Positions 23,006 through 34,646 of a stretch of DNA of 64,000 bases are shown here, in pieces. Numbering within the stretch: the stretch's first letter is position 1; each line of letters starts with the position of its first letter. Below the pieces are notes generated by a model. The model was given only the letters and a program-made list of their open reading frames with translations. It was not told where the DNA came from and searched no databases. The position numbers were made by a program, and so were the translations under genes. Source of the DNA: Paguma larvata (taxonomy: Eukaryota > Chordata > Mammalia > Carnivora > Viverridae); contig CM057841.1 in NCBI GenBank assembly GCA_030068075.1, forward strand, positions 7,945,565-8,009,564, written 5' to 3'.

Positions 23006-23834
23006 TGCCGGGGTCCTTGTTCTGGCGAATCTAGGGGTCCACGAAGGACGGACGGTCAGGCAAAAGGAAATGAGAGAGCCACGAGAGAGATGGTGTCTGG
23101 TGACCAAGCAGGCAGCCCTGGCAATTCTGGCATCTCTGCCCTGCCGGTCTCAGTGTCTTTATTTTTATTTTTTTTTTCAATTTTTTTTAACATTTATTTA
23201 CTTTTGAGACATAGAGACAGAGTATGAGCAGGAGAAGGGCAGAAAGAGAGGGAGACACAGAAGCCGAAGCAGGCTCCAGGCTCTGAGTTGTCAGCACAGA
23301 GCCCGACGCGGGGCTCGAACTCACAGACCCCAAGATCATGACCGAGCTGAAGTCGCCGCTTAACCGACTGAGCCCAACCCCGGCGCCCCAGTGTCTTTAT
23401 TTTTAAAGGTAGTGAGTGACATTACATCAATGAGTGACATCCCACCAGTAAGCAGAGTTTGAACAATAATGTGCTTTATCAGTAAAGCAGCGATTTCCTC
23501 AATCTTGCAAGTTGTTTTCAAGTTAATTAGCATATAAATTTAAGGCGGGGGGGAGAGGACAGGAAGTTACCTAGGCCTGCCTATGTTAAGTATCTATCAA
23601 CAGGCCAGGAGTCATTCTGCCTATTCTTCCAATTACAATGGGGGAGGTGCAACCCTTGTGGCAAGGACAGAATTCCCAATGCGTGTCCTCTGCTTGGGAA
23701 TGAGTGAATTTACATAATAGAGGCCCAAAGATTCTGCAAGTCACACCAATATCCAGCCAGCTCACAACTGCTTCAACCACCTTTTCCACACAGGGAGGAG
23801 GTCTCAGCCTGTGAGCCCAGAACGCCTCCCAACA
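23006..23834 (-). repeat. 5' LTR of the provirus, split by a SINE
   Basis: It matches the left LTR from end to end except for a 220-bp SINE inserted at about 23168-23389. On the minus strand it starts TGTTGGGAG and ends CCGGCA. An AATAAA-type signal precedes the SINE site. Confidence 0.9.
23168..23389 (-). repeat. Felid CAN-SINE inside the 5' LTR
   Basis: Antisense copy ending in CCCCGGCGCCCC. The 16-bp AGTGTCTTTATTTTTA is duplicated on either side. The uninterrupted left LTR shows the empty site, so the SINE arrived after the provirus. Confidence 0.94.
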
Positions 23835-24607
23835 ATGATTTTGATGGTGACGGTCGGTGGTAGTGGTGGCAGTGACCTCGGTGACGATGATGGTGGTGAT
23901 ACAGATTGTGGCGACCATGCTGAAGATTTCAGAAAACACGTTCTTTTTTTGAATCATTTTAGTTTTTCGGTAGGGAGCCTCTCCGTGGTCATTACATGGT
24001 CTCTATAGCAAGAAGCCTGCAGAATCGACCATCGGTGTGACAGCCCACCTGTGCTTTAGTTTGCCATGTGTAGGATGGAGGCAATCCTGGTATCGACCTC
24101 ACAGGGACATCCGTGCTCCGGCTTTTCGATTTAGCCGTTCCAGCGGAAGCGATAGGGCATCTCACTGTGATGAATTTGCGTTTTCCTGCTGTTTCGTGGC
24201 GCTGACCACCTTTCCTGCACCTACTGGCCGTTCGGATCTCTTGCGAAATATATGGTTAAGTCATTTTTCCCCGTGTAACAGTGAGGTTATTGTGCTATTA
24301 ACTGGTAATAATTCTTTATATATTCTAAGTTCAAGCCCCTTCTCAGGGAAATATATTTTTTTCTCCCAGTTTCTGGCTTGCCTTTTCACTTTCTTAATCA
24401 TGTCTTTTGACGAACAGAAGTTTTTAATGAAAATAAATATATAGATACATCATGCTTACTAGTTTGGATGTGCCTTAAGAAATGTATGCGTATCCATAAA
24501 TATTCTGCAAAATTTTCTTCTGGATCAATGCTGTCCGATGGAAACATAATGCAAGCCAGATATGTAATTTCAAAGGTCTAGTAGCTATAATAAAAAGAAC
24601 TAAAAAG
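23835..24607. other. Intergenic, GATGGT-like flank
   Basis: 23835-23930 is a degenerate GATGGTGAT/GGTGGT repeat, the same kind of sequence as on the left side of the provirus (17510-17556). No gene was recognised in the remainder. Confidence 0.5.
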
Positions 24608-24834
24608 AGGGGCGCCCGAGTGGCTCAGTCGGTTGGGCGTCCGACTTCGGCTCAGGTCATGATCTCACGGTCTGTGGGTTCGAGCCCCGCGCCTGGCTCT
24701 GTGCTGACGGCTCAGAGCCTGGAGCCTGCTTCGGATTCTGTGTTTCCCTCTCTCTCTGCCCCTCCCGCACTCATGCTTTGTCTCTCCTGCTCTCAAAAAT
24801 AAATGAAGTATTTAAAAAAAATTAAAAAAAAAAA
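24608..24834 (+). repeat. Felid CAN-SINE with target-site duplication
   Basis: Complete copy with GGGGCGCCCGAGTGGCTCAG head. AAAAAGAACTAAAAAGA occurs on both sides. Confidence 0.93.
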
Positions 24835-25643
24835 AAAGAACTAAAAAGAAACTGGTGAAAGTCCTTTCGATAATAGTCTGTTTAACCCAGTATATACAAA
24901 GTATCATCATTCCAACAGGGAATCAATATGAAAAACTGTGAATGGGATCTTTAATCTCCTTTTGTTTGCATACTCGGTGTAGCCCCTCTCAAGGCCGTGT
25001 GCGGCTGGTGGCCACCACACTGGGCGGCACGATCATGAAAGATTTATAATTTTCACTTTTACTTTTAGGTTGACAATTCATCTCAGACTCATTTTTTTGC
25101 TTGTGATGTGAGAAAGGGATCACGTTTCATGGCTTCCAAGCCTGGACCTACTTCTTCCATCATTACTTGTGTGAAAGTCCCTCCTCTCCCAGCGGAACTG
25201 ACCTGGCACTGTCCAACTGACCGTTTGCACACACTCGGTTTATGGACTCCATTCTGTTCCGCACCCCCGTGTCTTGATTGCTCCGGCTTTATGGCAAAGT
25301 CTGTTTTCTCCACATGTGTCCTTCCTACACCAGATTGTTCTGCTATTCTAGGTCCCTTACATTTCTGTGTAAATTTCTCGCCATGACCTCACAGGTAGGC
25401 TTCTCATCCCTACTTCACAGAGTAGGAAACTGAGGCACAGCCAGGTAGGGACTGGTCTGTCGCGAAGGCGCACCGTATGACTTTGCCCTTGAAATTCTCT
25501 GTTTCCAAAGCTGGCATGCTTTCTGCCCTACTCACAGCTCGTCCCCTGGAGGGCTTCTAATTCTACAGGAATCAGCCCCTGACTTTTTCTTTGCCCCTCA
25601 GGGGCCGAGATCCCTCAAGCCAGGGCTGGGTCTCAGCAGTCTC
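24835..25643. other. Probable 3' region of the Siglec gene
   Basis: This lies just downstream (minus strand) of the Siglec stop codon and should hold its 3' UTR. I found no canonical AATAAA on the minus strand close by. About 25400-25450 resembles a MIR/L2 core (GAGTAGGAAACTGAGGCACAG). Confidence 0.4.
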
Positions 25644-25820
25644 TCACTTGTGAATCCTGATCTCTGAGTACTCAACCCCAGGGGCCACCTTTTCCTGCGG
25701 GCCCCAAGGCTCCTTCTCGTGAAAGTTGAGTGTTGCGTAATGGAGGTCTTCTTCCTTCCCTGCGGAGGGCGTGGCTGCATCTGGGGGAAGGTGGCCTGAC
25801 CAGGATTCAATCAGGAGACC
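25644..25820 (-). CDS. Siglec last coding exon with ITIM and ITIM-like motif
   Basis: 59 codons including the TGA stop, entered in phase 0 after TTCACTCAG on the minus strand. It encodes a tail with the ITIM LHYATL and the membrane-distal VEYSEI, and ends SEIRIHK. These are the spacing and terminal sequence of SIGLEC7/9-type tails. The exon does not begin with a methionine and lies 5.2 kb from its neighbour, so an open-frame scan misses it. Confidence 0.9.
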   Translation of the reverse strand, partial: GLLIESWSGHLPPDAATPSAGKEEDLHYATLNFHEKEPWGPQEKVAPGVEYSEIRIHK

Positions 25821-27023
25821 CTGAGTGAAGGAAGAGAAAAGCAGTCAGAGCCAAACAGCGGGGGATAGGATCAGGCAGAGAGTACCCGGGAGGGAGGGCC
25901 CTGGATTCCTTCCTCCATTCATCTCACGGACATTTTGTTGAGTGCCCTCCATTCATACTTTCCTCAGATATTTAATACATAGCACTTTATTCGATGCTTG
26001 TGAATCTCGCTAATTTGCCACAACAACCCCATAGGGAAGATACTACAATTGTCCTCATTTTATCGGTATGAAAACTGAGGGTGAACCAAGGAAACGGCGT
26101 TCTCAAAATCCCCAGTAAAATCCAGGATCCAGCCCAAGTCCTTTCTGACCCCCAAGCCTGGTGTCCTACGGAGGCCCCCTGTGCATGAGGCCCTGAGCTG
26201 GGTGCTACGATTACTACAGGAATTGTAGGCGCCGACCTCTTGGAGCTTACTCTTTAATCCAGGGAAGAAACAAAAAGTGAGTTAAACAAGTAAATATCTA
26301 ATGGTGAATTACAATATAATGCACAGGAACTGGGTAAGAGAGAGAGAATTACAAAGCCTCCATTTGAGCACAGCACCTATCCTTAGGGAGCTCACAGTTT
26401 CATGGAAGGACAATCAGTCAAAGAAATTATGTCCCCGTGATACAGGCAGAAAAACAGCCCCCCAGAGATGCCCACACCCTACTCCCCTAGACCTATGAAT
26501 GTGTTGCCTTACATGGCAAAAGGGATTTGAAGGATGGAATTAGATTAGGGATATTGAGATGGGGAGTTTGCCTTGGATTATTGGGCTGCGGCCAGTGTAA
26601 TCACAGGGGTCTTTATCTTTACAATTAAAAGGAGGCAGAGAAAGGTTTGAAGATGTCATGCCCATGGCCTTGAAGACGGAGACATGGGCCATGAATGAAG
26701 GGATACAGACGCTTCCGGAAAAAGCAAGAAAATGCATTTCTCCCCCGGAGCCTCCAGAAGGAACTCAGCGCCACCTGACAACGCCTCGATTTTGACCCAG
26801 TGAACCCCACTTTGGACTCGTGACCCCTGGAACTGTACGCTGAGGAATGTATGCTGTTGGAAGGCACTAATTGTGTAGCGGTTTGTGACGACAACAGGAC
26901 ATTCTCTGCTGTCCCCCGCCCTCGATGACACAGCACTTCAATGAGACGGTCCGTGCGTGTTTTTTGTTCGTCCTGTTCTCTCTTGATTGTTCAGAGTAAG
27001 AGTTACACACGCGCGCACTCACA

Positions 27024-27064
<41 letters not shown>

Positions 27065-30000
27065 CCACCTCCTGACACTGTTGTTATCAGGACCTCTGCT
27101 GAGTGAAATCCACATGGGTCTCTTTCAGGACCCCGCCTCTCCGGACTTTGCAACAACAGAAGGGTCGCCCAGCTGCGTGTCTTCCCTAAACGAAAGCCCT
27201 TCTTTTCTGGATTGCAAGGTTTCCATCGACTGCCCTGCGGCCTCTCTGCTGGCTGCTCTGCGTTTCCCTGATCCCTAAGTATGAGAGGGACCCTGGACTC
27301 TTCCTTTCTTCAACTTCACAGACCTCCTCCACTCTATTGGCTTCATGCCGTCCACAGGCTAATGGCTCTCCAAGCCTTACCTGCAGCCCGTTCTCTCTCT
27401 CGAACTGTAGACTCTGACCCGGTGGTGTCCTTGAAATCCCCGTTCCCTTGTCCAAAACGCACACAAGACATATTCAAATGGAACGTTCCCTTACTCCCCC
27501 CAAATCTCTCTCTCCTACAGTCTTCTCAAGCACAATGATTAACGCCTCTGTTCTACCTGCTCACAGCAAGAGTCCAGGAGTCCCCCCGGACCCCTCTCTG
27601 TCACTCACGTCCCACCCTCCATCCACGGGCAACTTCCGTTTAGCCTCAAGGTCAGACTTCGCCCAGAACGCAGTCAGGCCCCACCCTCATGACCATTCGG
27701 TTCCAGCCCCGTCGTTTGCAGCCTGGACTGTTCCCCTAGCCTCCTTTCTCACTTCCCTGCCACACACAGTCTCTTCTGCACTTAGTGGCCGGAGGGACCT
27801 GTGAAAATGCAAGCCGGCTTGTGTCCTTCTTCTGCTCAAACGTCTCCGGATGCCCACAGTGGACTGCGTGTGTAGACAGGATTTACACACACCCTGATGG
27901 TCTCCAAACTCACTTCCCACTTGTCGGCATCGGCCTCCCTCTGTCTAATTCCACAGACTTCCTGCTGGTCCTCCGCTCACTGGTCTGCCTCCCATTTCTG
28001 AGCATCTGCACCTGCTGTTTCTTCCGCCCAGCGTGCTCTTTGATCCCAATAGATTGCAAACTCAAGAGCCTCCGTCCTGTCTTTGCTTAATCATCACTAA
28101 CACAAACCACAGGCCGAACCTATGGAAGGGGAGAGAATATTTGCAAATCATATATCTCAGAAGATGTTTATAGCCAGAATATATAAAGAACTTCTACAAT
28201 TCCACCACAAAAACCCCCAAATAACTCAGTTTTTTCAATGGATTTTAAAAACAACCACTTTGAATTGGACTTTTCTCCAAAGAAGATATACAATGGCTAA
28301 CAAGCCTATGGAAAGACACTCACCACTGCTAATCATTAGAGAGATGCAAATCAAAACTACCATGAGCTATCACCTCACACCCCTAAGGAATGAGATGATG
28401 CCCACCATAAAAAGCAAAAAAAAAAATTAAATTAATTAAAAAAGCAAGTGTTGGCGAGGATGTGGGGAAAATGGCCGCTGGGCACTGTCGGCGGGAAAGG
28501 GAAGCGGCACAGCCGCTGCGGAAGAGAGGACGGTGGCGTCTCAACAAGATGAAAATGCCAACTCCCAGGACCCGCCATTCCACTGCTGAGCGTTTATCCC
28601 CCCAAAGTGAAAGCAGGATCTCAGAAAGATACCTGCGTGCCCGTGTTCATTGCAGGATTATTCACACAAGCTGGGGGTGGAAGCACACCGAATACCCAGC
28701 TGCGGAAGAATGGATAGAGAGAACGCGCTGTCTACACACGACAGGGTATTCTGCCGTCCTTGGAAAGAAGGACATCCCGTCGCAGGCTACAGCGTGGAGA
28801 AACCTAGAGGACATGGTGCTAAGTGAAATAAGCCAGTCAGAAAAAGACAAAAACCCCATGAGTCCACTTCTGCGCTGTGTCTACTAAAGCCATCGAGCCT
28901 GCAGAAGGAGAAAGTAGAACGGTGGGTGCCAGCGGCGGCGGTGGCAGGGGAAGTGGGCAGTCGTCCGGTGGACACATAGTTTGTTCTGCAACACAAAAAT
29001 GCGGTAGAAACCTGTTGCACAACAGGTCACCCAAAAATAGCTAAGACGGTAAATTTACCACAAAAAAACAAAGAACGGAACAAACACAAGCCATCCCCCC
29101 AGCACCCCTGGTCTCTGTGCCCTTCATTCCCCCCGGGTCCACGTCTACCTTTCACGTTGTAGTCACTGATTTGTTGTTTGAGTGTTCATTTGATAGGTTT
29201 GGTTGTATCCCTCTGTCTAGACTAAAACTTCACGGAGCCCAAGAGGAAAATCTTTTTTTCATAGATGAATCCCTGGCACCTGCAATGCCCGTCACTTAGC
29301 AGGGGCTCAGCCGCCTTTCCCGAATGAATTAGTAAAAGATGCACAGTCCTCTGCTCAAAACCCTCCAAAGACATCAGTCACTCTCTGAATATAAATGAAT
29401 GGACAGTGTGACTCTGACATGGGAGCCCGAAGGCTGAACAGGAATGAAGAGGTGGAAATGGGAAGGAACAGTGTTTGTGGACAGAGGAACAGACCATGCA
29501 AATAGCCAGAGGCACAAATAACCTTGTTCAGAGGTGTCCAGTGTGGTTGGAGTAGAAAGTAAGAGTGACTTTCTGAGCCGACCAGAGCCCAAGGCAGGAG
29601 AAGACATGTGTGCTCATATATATATGTTTTTTGTGTTTTTAACGGTCCTTTTTTCCGAACAACATTAAAATAATTAAAATCCTATTGCAAACTTGAAGAA
29701 TGTAGGTAATAAAACATTACTTCAGTTTAGAGATTTTCTTTACACCCAAACCAGAATTTATGATAATTTTGCTTTCCTGGCTTTACTAGAAGCAAATGCG
29801 GAGAGGACATTTTCAAAACCAACTTCTCTGCTCCTTTCATTTTCAACTGAGAATACTGCTGCGTTTGACAATGTCTCTGGACTCAGTTATGATCTCAAAT
29901 AATTTTTTAACTTTTTTTGAAAAGAGTTGCATGAGCAGGGGAGGGGGCAGAGGGAGAGAGAGAATGCCAAGCAGGCTCCATGCTGTCAGCACAGAGCCCA

Positions 30001-33000
30001 ACACAGGGCTCAGTCTCACGAACCATGAGATCATGACCTGAGCCAAAATCGAGAGTCAGATGCTCAACTGACTGAGCCCCCCAGGCACCCCTTAAATAAT
30101 TTTTAACTAACTTTTGTGATCCTGTCATTGTTTAGATTTTTTTATATTTTACTTATCATGGATTTTTTGCCTTAATGTTTTTTTTTAATTAATACATGAA
30201 ATGATTGTTTACCTGGATTACTGAGATTTGGGAGCACCTCCTTAAATTTTGCATCTGGGGCAGGAGCCTTCCTCGCTTCACCCTAATCCTAGGCCTTCTG
30301 GAGAGGTAGGTGCTTAAGAGGCCAGAAGATGCAGGGCTGCAGCGTGACGAGTCTGGACTTTATTCTCCTGGTCAGGGGTCCACAAGCTATGGCCATGATT
30401 CAAGTACGGCCCACTGCCTAGTTTGTAAATAAAGTTTTATTGGAACGCCGCTGTGCTCACTCATTTGCATATGGCCTACGGCTGTTTTCACTCTACAACA
30501 GCAGAACTGAGTGGTTACAGTAGACTGTAAGGCGGGCAAAGCCAAAAAATACCTATCTGGCCCTTGATAGAAAAAGTTGCCAGCCTCTGCTTCAGACAGC
30601 GGGGGCAAACAGGCGTGCGAATGCAGAGGAACTGGATAATGGTGGCTTTAGATGCCTGCTTGGTGTGGGACAGGGAAGGTGAGAGGCAGGGAGATGAGGA
30701 GGTCTAGGAAAAAGATTCCGAGGCCTTGGCGATGATGGGGTCAAGATGGGGGTGGGAGGCAATGCGAGCTGTCCCTAGGAGGAAAAGCGGACAAGATGTG
30801 ATGATTTGGGGCTGCAGGAGAAGAAAGGGAGGAGAGAAGAGGACTCCTCCATGCCTGGCCGGAAAGAAAGAGGAGGGAGTGGTCGTGCTGTCCCAAAGAG
30901 GGACAGGAGGAGGAGGAGATAAGGAGGCGACTTGGGCCGTGCTGAGCGGAGCACTCCGGAAGGCCATCCCGGGGCAGTTATCCAGTCAGGATGACCGACG
31001 GCAGGACGCCCAGGTCACTCACCTGAGACACAGACCTCGTGACGGCGTTTGCGCTCTCCACGCCCGGGTTCCCGGTGTCCACTGCTGGCTTCGCCTCTTT
31101 CTTCCTGTGCCACCTCACTCTGAAGGAAGAGACCAGACAGCCTTTCGGTCTGGCCAGCTCGGGGTGCTGTGGGCAGACCGACGCCCCCCTCCGTTCTCTC
31201 GTAAGGGGCCGGCAGGGAGATGGAGGTGGGGGAGTGGTGGTCCCGTTCGGGAGCCCCCGGTGTTGGGAATGCAGGCTTCCCCATCCTGGACGGTGGGGCC
31301 AGAGTCCTGGGACAGACTCGCCCAGGCGCCAACGACCTCCTTCCCCGCCTTGCTTCGGATTCTTCACCCACCCAGGTCCCCCCATCCTGCGCTCGCCTGC
31401 CCCTCCCACCCCAGGGCTGTCCCTCCCTCCCCAGGGTCAAGGCTCACAGGATGAGGACGATGCAGAGAACCAGGAAGATCAGAGCCATCGCACCGGCTCC
31501 CCCGACTGCCCCCAGCACCCCTTCTGATAAACGCCATGTCCCTGCAGACAGATTGAATTACTGGTGATTCCTCTCCAAGGACACGGTGTCTCCTCCCACT
31601 CCCTGTGGGACCCCAGATTTTTCCAGCCCCTCTGCCAGACTCAAAACACAGGGGCCTGGGGCTGGGGGGAGGGGATTAGGGCCAGGTGAGTGAGGCGTTC
31701 AGGGGCCGGAATGCAGCCCGTCGTTATTTAAAATGCAGTTATTTTGTTCATGGCGATATGTGTTTTATGTTCATTTATATTTTTTAAAAAATACTGTGTT
31801 GCAGTATTACTCCTCATTACTGAGGGTTTGGGGCTTTTCCTTATATTAAAAAAGTTTTTTTATTGTTTATTTTTGAGAGAGAGAGAGAGAGTGAGTAGGG
31901 GAGGGGCACAGAGAGAGGGAGACTTAGAACTCAAAGGAGGCTCCAGGCTGTCAGCACAGAGCCTGACGCGGGGCTCAAGCTCATGGACGTGAGACCATGA
32001 CCTGAGCCGAAGCTGGACACTTACCTGAGCCGTCCAGGCGCCATGGCTTCTCAAATTTTGTGCACTGGTGCCCTCCTGCCTGCCCCTCAAATCAAGGACC
32101 TTGTGTCCTCAGACGCACCTGCACAGGCCCCAGCCCCTCTCCTCCAAGACCCACCCCCTTCGCCTGGCTTCCCCTCCCAGCCTTTACCCCACCCCACAGC
32201 CCGCCCCCCCCCGGCAGGGGAGGGCTGGAAGAGCCAGTGCTACTGGAGGCAGCAGGGAAAATCCAGGCCTCACACGGGAGGGCAGACCAGAACTGAGATC
32301 TTTAAGGGTCAGGGGGCGCTGCTGGGAGACTGGGGGCAGGGCTGTGGTCCTCCTCCAGCCACGCCCCACAGATGCACTCACTCTGCAGGGAGAGGCTCAG
32401 GGAGACGTGCTGGGAGCCCACGGCGTTCTCAGCTCGGCAGATGTATTCCCCTTCGTCTCTCCCCCGCACCCGAGGCAGCTCCAGCACCCCGGGGTTCGGG
32501 CCGCACAGAGTCAGGTCCCCCCGGGCCCAGCTCAGCCTGGCAGGGGGGTTGCTGTTGACGACACAGACCAGGCGCAGGGACTGGTCCTCCAGGACTGAGA
32601 GAGACGAGCTGTTCTCCAGGGCCGTGGGTGCTGGAGAAAAAGAGACCGAGGGTCAGAGAGACAGAAAGAGAGAGAGAAAGCAGAAGGACATGAAAAGAGA
32701 CCGGATGAGGGGACGCAGAACGGAAGTAAGCTGATGTGCAGGAAAAGGCACACTGTCTCCCCTTGATGGTGGGAATGTGCGTGTGTCCACCCTCCATGCG
32801 GGACAACTTGGCCGCATTTCTCCACGTGGAAAGAACATCAAAGCTGCATTTTGCTTTCAGGAACCTGTCCCACAGACATGCGCACACACGGCTGCGAAAG
32901 GGGACACAAGATTACTCCCTCATCACAGCCCTTGGGGTCATACAATAACATGCATGCCGTGATTCTGCATTAGTGGGAGACGCACGCAGACGCGGAGTCC

Positions 33001-34646
33001 ATCCGTGCGAAGGAAGACCGCACGGTCACGGGGCGGAGCAGGACAGGCTGTACTATGATAGCAAGGGACCCCTTAGATCCTTCAGGCAGACACACCGAGG
33101 CTCCGAGCAGCCTACGGACACCGTCACTTCCCGGGGGGAACTGGACATCTGAGGGCAGATTTGTGTGCACTACGCATACTCGTTCATGTGAGCAGATGAC
33201 CTGCTCAAAAGTGCTCAGATCAACAGTTTGTAGGGACAATGAAAGCTGGCAGGAGCCAGGAGGTGCGTGATAAGGGGCAGGCCTGCTGGGTGCACGCGGC
33301 CCTGTTCTTGCTCTCCTGATAACAGAGGGGAGAGCAGCAGTGGGGGAGGGAGGGGCCGATGGGGACAGCCGCCCACAGGGCCTGGGGGCCAGCGAAGGGG
33401 AGGAGCACCGGGTTCCCCCACAAGAGGACCCCGCCCTGCCCTTGCTCCCTGCACCCCAGGAGGAGCTGTATCCTACCTGTGCCGTTTTCTCGGAAGACAG
33501 TGACGGTCAAGTTCTGCGGAGAGTCTGGGACAGAAAGACATGGCAGATCCGTGTCAATGGAGAGGGCTGGTGGACATTGGCCCTCGGTCCCCAGGAGCTG
33601 CATGAATGGGAAGAGGGTGGGGATGGGCACCCTCCTGACCCCCCTCCCAGCCCAGATTCCAGGACCCACACCCAACGTCCCAGGCCCTGACCCCCCAGCC
33701 CCCTGCCCTCAGGACCCCACCGGGGACCCGGGTGGCCCTGGCCCGGCTCTCACAGGACACGTTGAGGTAGATGGTCTTTATCATGGTCACTCCAGTCCCG
33801 GGCAAGGTCACCTGACAGATGAGGTAGGTGCCGTGGTCCTGGGGCCGTGGGGTGAGGGTGAGCACGGAGGAGAGGTGGGTGCTGGGGCCCAGGGAGGTGA
33901 GGGCGGCTGACGTCCAGAAGAAGATGGGGGGCGTGCCCCGCTCGCAGGCCCAGGGCACAGAGCAGGTCAGGTTACTGGGGCGTCCAGACTCCAGGGTCCC
34001 CGAAATGAGGATGTCAGGAGTGTGGGTCAGGGCTGGCGAGGAGATGGGGAGACACGGGGATCAGGAGGAGGGTACAAGGCACAGTCCTGAGAAAAGCCTC
34101 AAACTCTGGTCCAGCTCCTGCCTCTGAGCCCCGAAATGTGTTACCCCCAATCCCTCCCAGGTTGTCCCATGACCCCCAACCTTCCCCTGTGGCCTCTGCC
34201 GCAGTCTGCTTCTTACCTGTCACACGCACAGAGAGCCGGTTCTGTGTGTAAGTATATCTCACAGAAGGCCCTCTCTCCACTCTAAAGACGTAAGTCCCCG
34301 AGTCACTTTTCCGTGCGTCTCTGATGTCCAGGGAGCAGTCGTAGTCCCGGGGGTTTCCAAGGAGGCGGAATCGGCCCTGGGTCTCCCGCTGCACTTCCCG
34401 ATCGGGGTCGTTTGTGGCCACTGGCGCATCCTGCTGTGTATACGCCCCTTCCCGGAACCAGTAGCCGAGAGCTGGGGTAGAGTCAGACCAGCCTTCCCGG
34501 GGATAGGAGCATCCGCAAGGCACCCGCACACACAGGCCCTCCTGCACCTCTGTGTCCTGCACCTGCAGCCGGTAACCCTCCTGCGGCCACCACCGGCCCT
34601 CGGCCCCCTCCCTCCTCCAGAGCAGGGCCAACAGCAGCAGAAGCAT
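25644..34646 (-). CDS. CD33-related Siglec (SIGLEC7/9 type), complete, 7 coding exons
   Basis: A sialic-acid-binding inhibitory receptor of leukocytes. Exons in gene order: 34646-34217 (signal peptide plus V-set), 34032-33754 (C2-set), 33524-33477 (16-residue linker), 32630-32382 (C2-set), 31541-31448 (membrane), 31119-31023 (juxtamembrane) and 25820-25644 (tail and stop). All junctions are GT/AG, the frame stays open and the product is 457 residues, close to my recollection of human SIGLEC7 and SIGLEC9 (just over 460). The V-set keeps GLCVRVPC and the sialic-acid arginine (R122 in YVFRVERG). The membrane segment has no charged residue. The tail holds LHYATL (Y427) and VEYSEI (Y450). I start at 34646 because a Leu-rich signal peptide follows at once; an in-frame ATG 25 codons upstream lacks one. 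Position next to CTU1 fits SIGLEC9, but one-to-one orthology in this family is unsafe, so no symbol is given. Confidence 0.93.
26430..26890 (+). repeat. Ancient LTR-like or L1-like interspersed repeat
   Basis: Motifs such as ACATGGCAAAAGGGATTTG, TTGAGATGGGGAG and CCTCCAGAAGGAACTCAG are shared by a common old mammalian dispersed repeat. I recall it as MaLR/MLT1-like but cannot fix the family. It lies within the long last intron of the Siglec gene. Confidence 0.6.
27000..27063. repeat. (CA)n microsatellite
   Basis: An imperfect then perfect CA run of about 25-30 units in the Siglec last intron. Confidence 0.95.
27090..28110. other. Siglec last intron, old L2-like sequence
   Basis: No exon recognised. 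The pyrimidine-rich text with GGCTTCATGCC, CTCACTGGTCTGCCTCCC and TTTCTTCCGCCCAGCG-like blocks resembles degraded L2 3' sequence. Confidence 0.4.
28113..29080 (+). repeat. LINE-1 3' end (ORF2 end plus 3' UTR)
   Basis: The sequence follows the L1 ORF2 C-terminal coding region (CAAATCATATATCTCAGAAG, AAAGAAGATATACAATGGC, ATGCAAATCAAAACTACCAT). An internal low-complexity patch follows at 28417-28445, then the 3' UTR and an A-rich end near 29060. Several frameshifts show it is dead. Confidence 0.85.
29911..30090 (-). repeat. Felid CAN-SINE, shortened
   Basis: Antisense copy lacking part of its CT-rich segment, ending in CCCCCCAGGCACCCC. Similar AAATAATTTTTTAAC sequences flank it. Confidence 0.88.
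30370..30597 (+). repeat. hAT-type DNA transposon remnant
   Basis: Imperfect terminal inverted repeats (CAGGGGTCCACAAGC at the left, GTTGCCAGCCTCTG at the right) enclose about 225 bp with TAAATAAAGTTTTATTGGAA and a TATCTGGCCCTT block near the right end. This is a common non-autonomous mammalian element. The exact family name is not certain. Confidence 0.7.
31853..32042 (-). repeat. Felid CAN-SINE in the Siglec intron before the membrane exon
   Basis: Antisense (plus strand poly-T first) relative to the window, so in the same sense as the Siglec transcript. It ends in GTCCAGGCGCCATGG and sits about 310 bp from the membrane exon. Confidence 0.9.

Larger units (their letters stand above)
17557..23834 (-). 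mobile_element. Class II (betaretrovirus-like) endogenous provirus, decayed
   Basis: A provirus of about 6.3 kb on the minus strand. Two related LTRs bound it (17557-18141 and 23006-23834). The sequence just inside the right LTR is an 18-base Lys-tRNA-type primer-binding site, which makes the right LTR the 5' one. A polypurine tract abuts the left (3') LTR. The interior is only about 4.9 kb and has no long reading frame, so gag, pro, pol and env are broken and partly deleted. One peptide near 19530-19650 on the minus strand resembles the C-terminal end of a betaretroviral integrase, and 19200-19460 may be an envelope remnant. By eye the LTRs differ at roughly 5-7% of sites, which indicates an old insertion. 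No clean 6-bp target duplication was found. Both flanks are GATGGTGAT-like. Confidence 0.88.

Noticed and set aside
17500..23900. A clean 6-bp target duplication for the provirus
   Set aside because: ATAATG on the left and ATGATT on the right do not match, and the flanks are simple-repeat DNA, so I do not claim one.
28122..28887. Two plus-strand frames suggesting small proteins
   Set aside because: They are pieces of a dead L1 ORF2 and its 3' UTR.
30704..31022. A closer last exon for the Siglec gene
   Set aside because: I looked on the minus strand between 25.8 and 31.0 kb for another tyrosine-motif exon in the right phase and saw none; only the exon at 25644-25820 fits.
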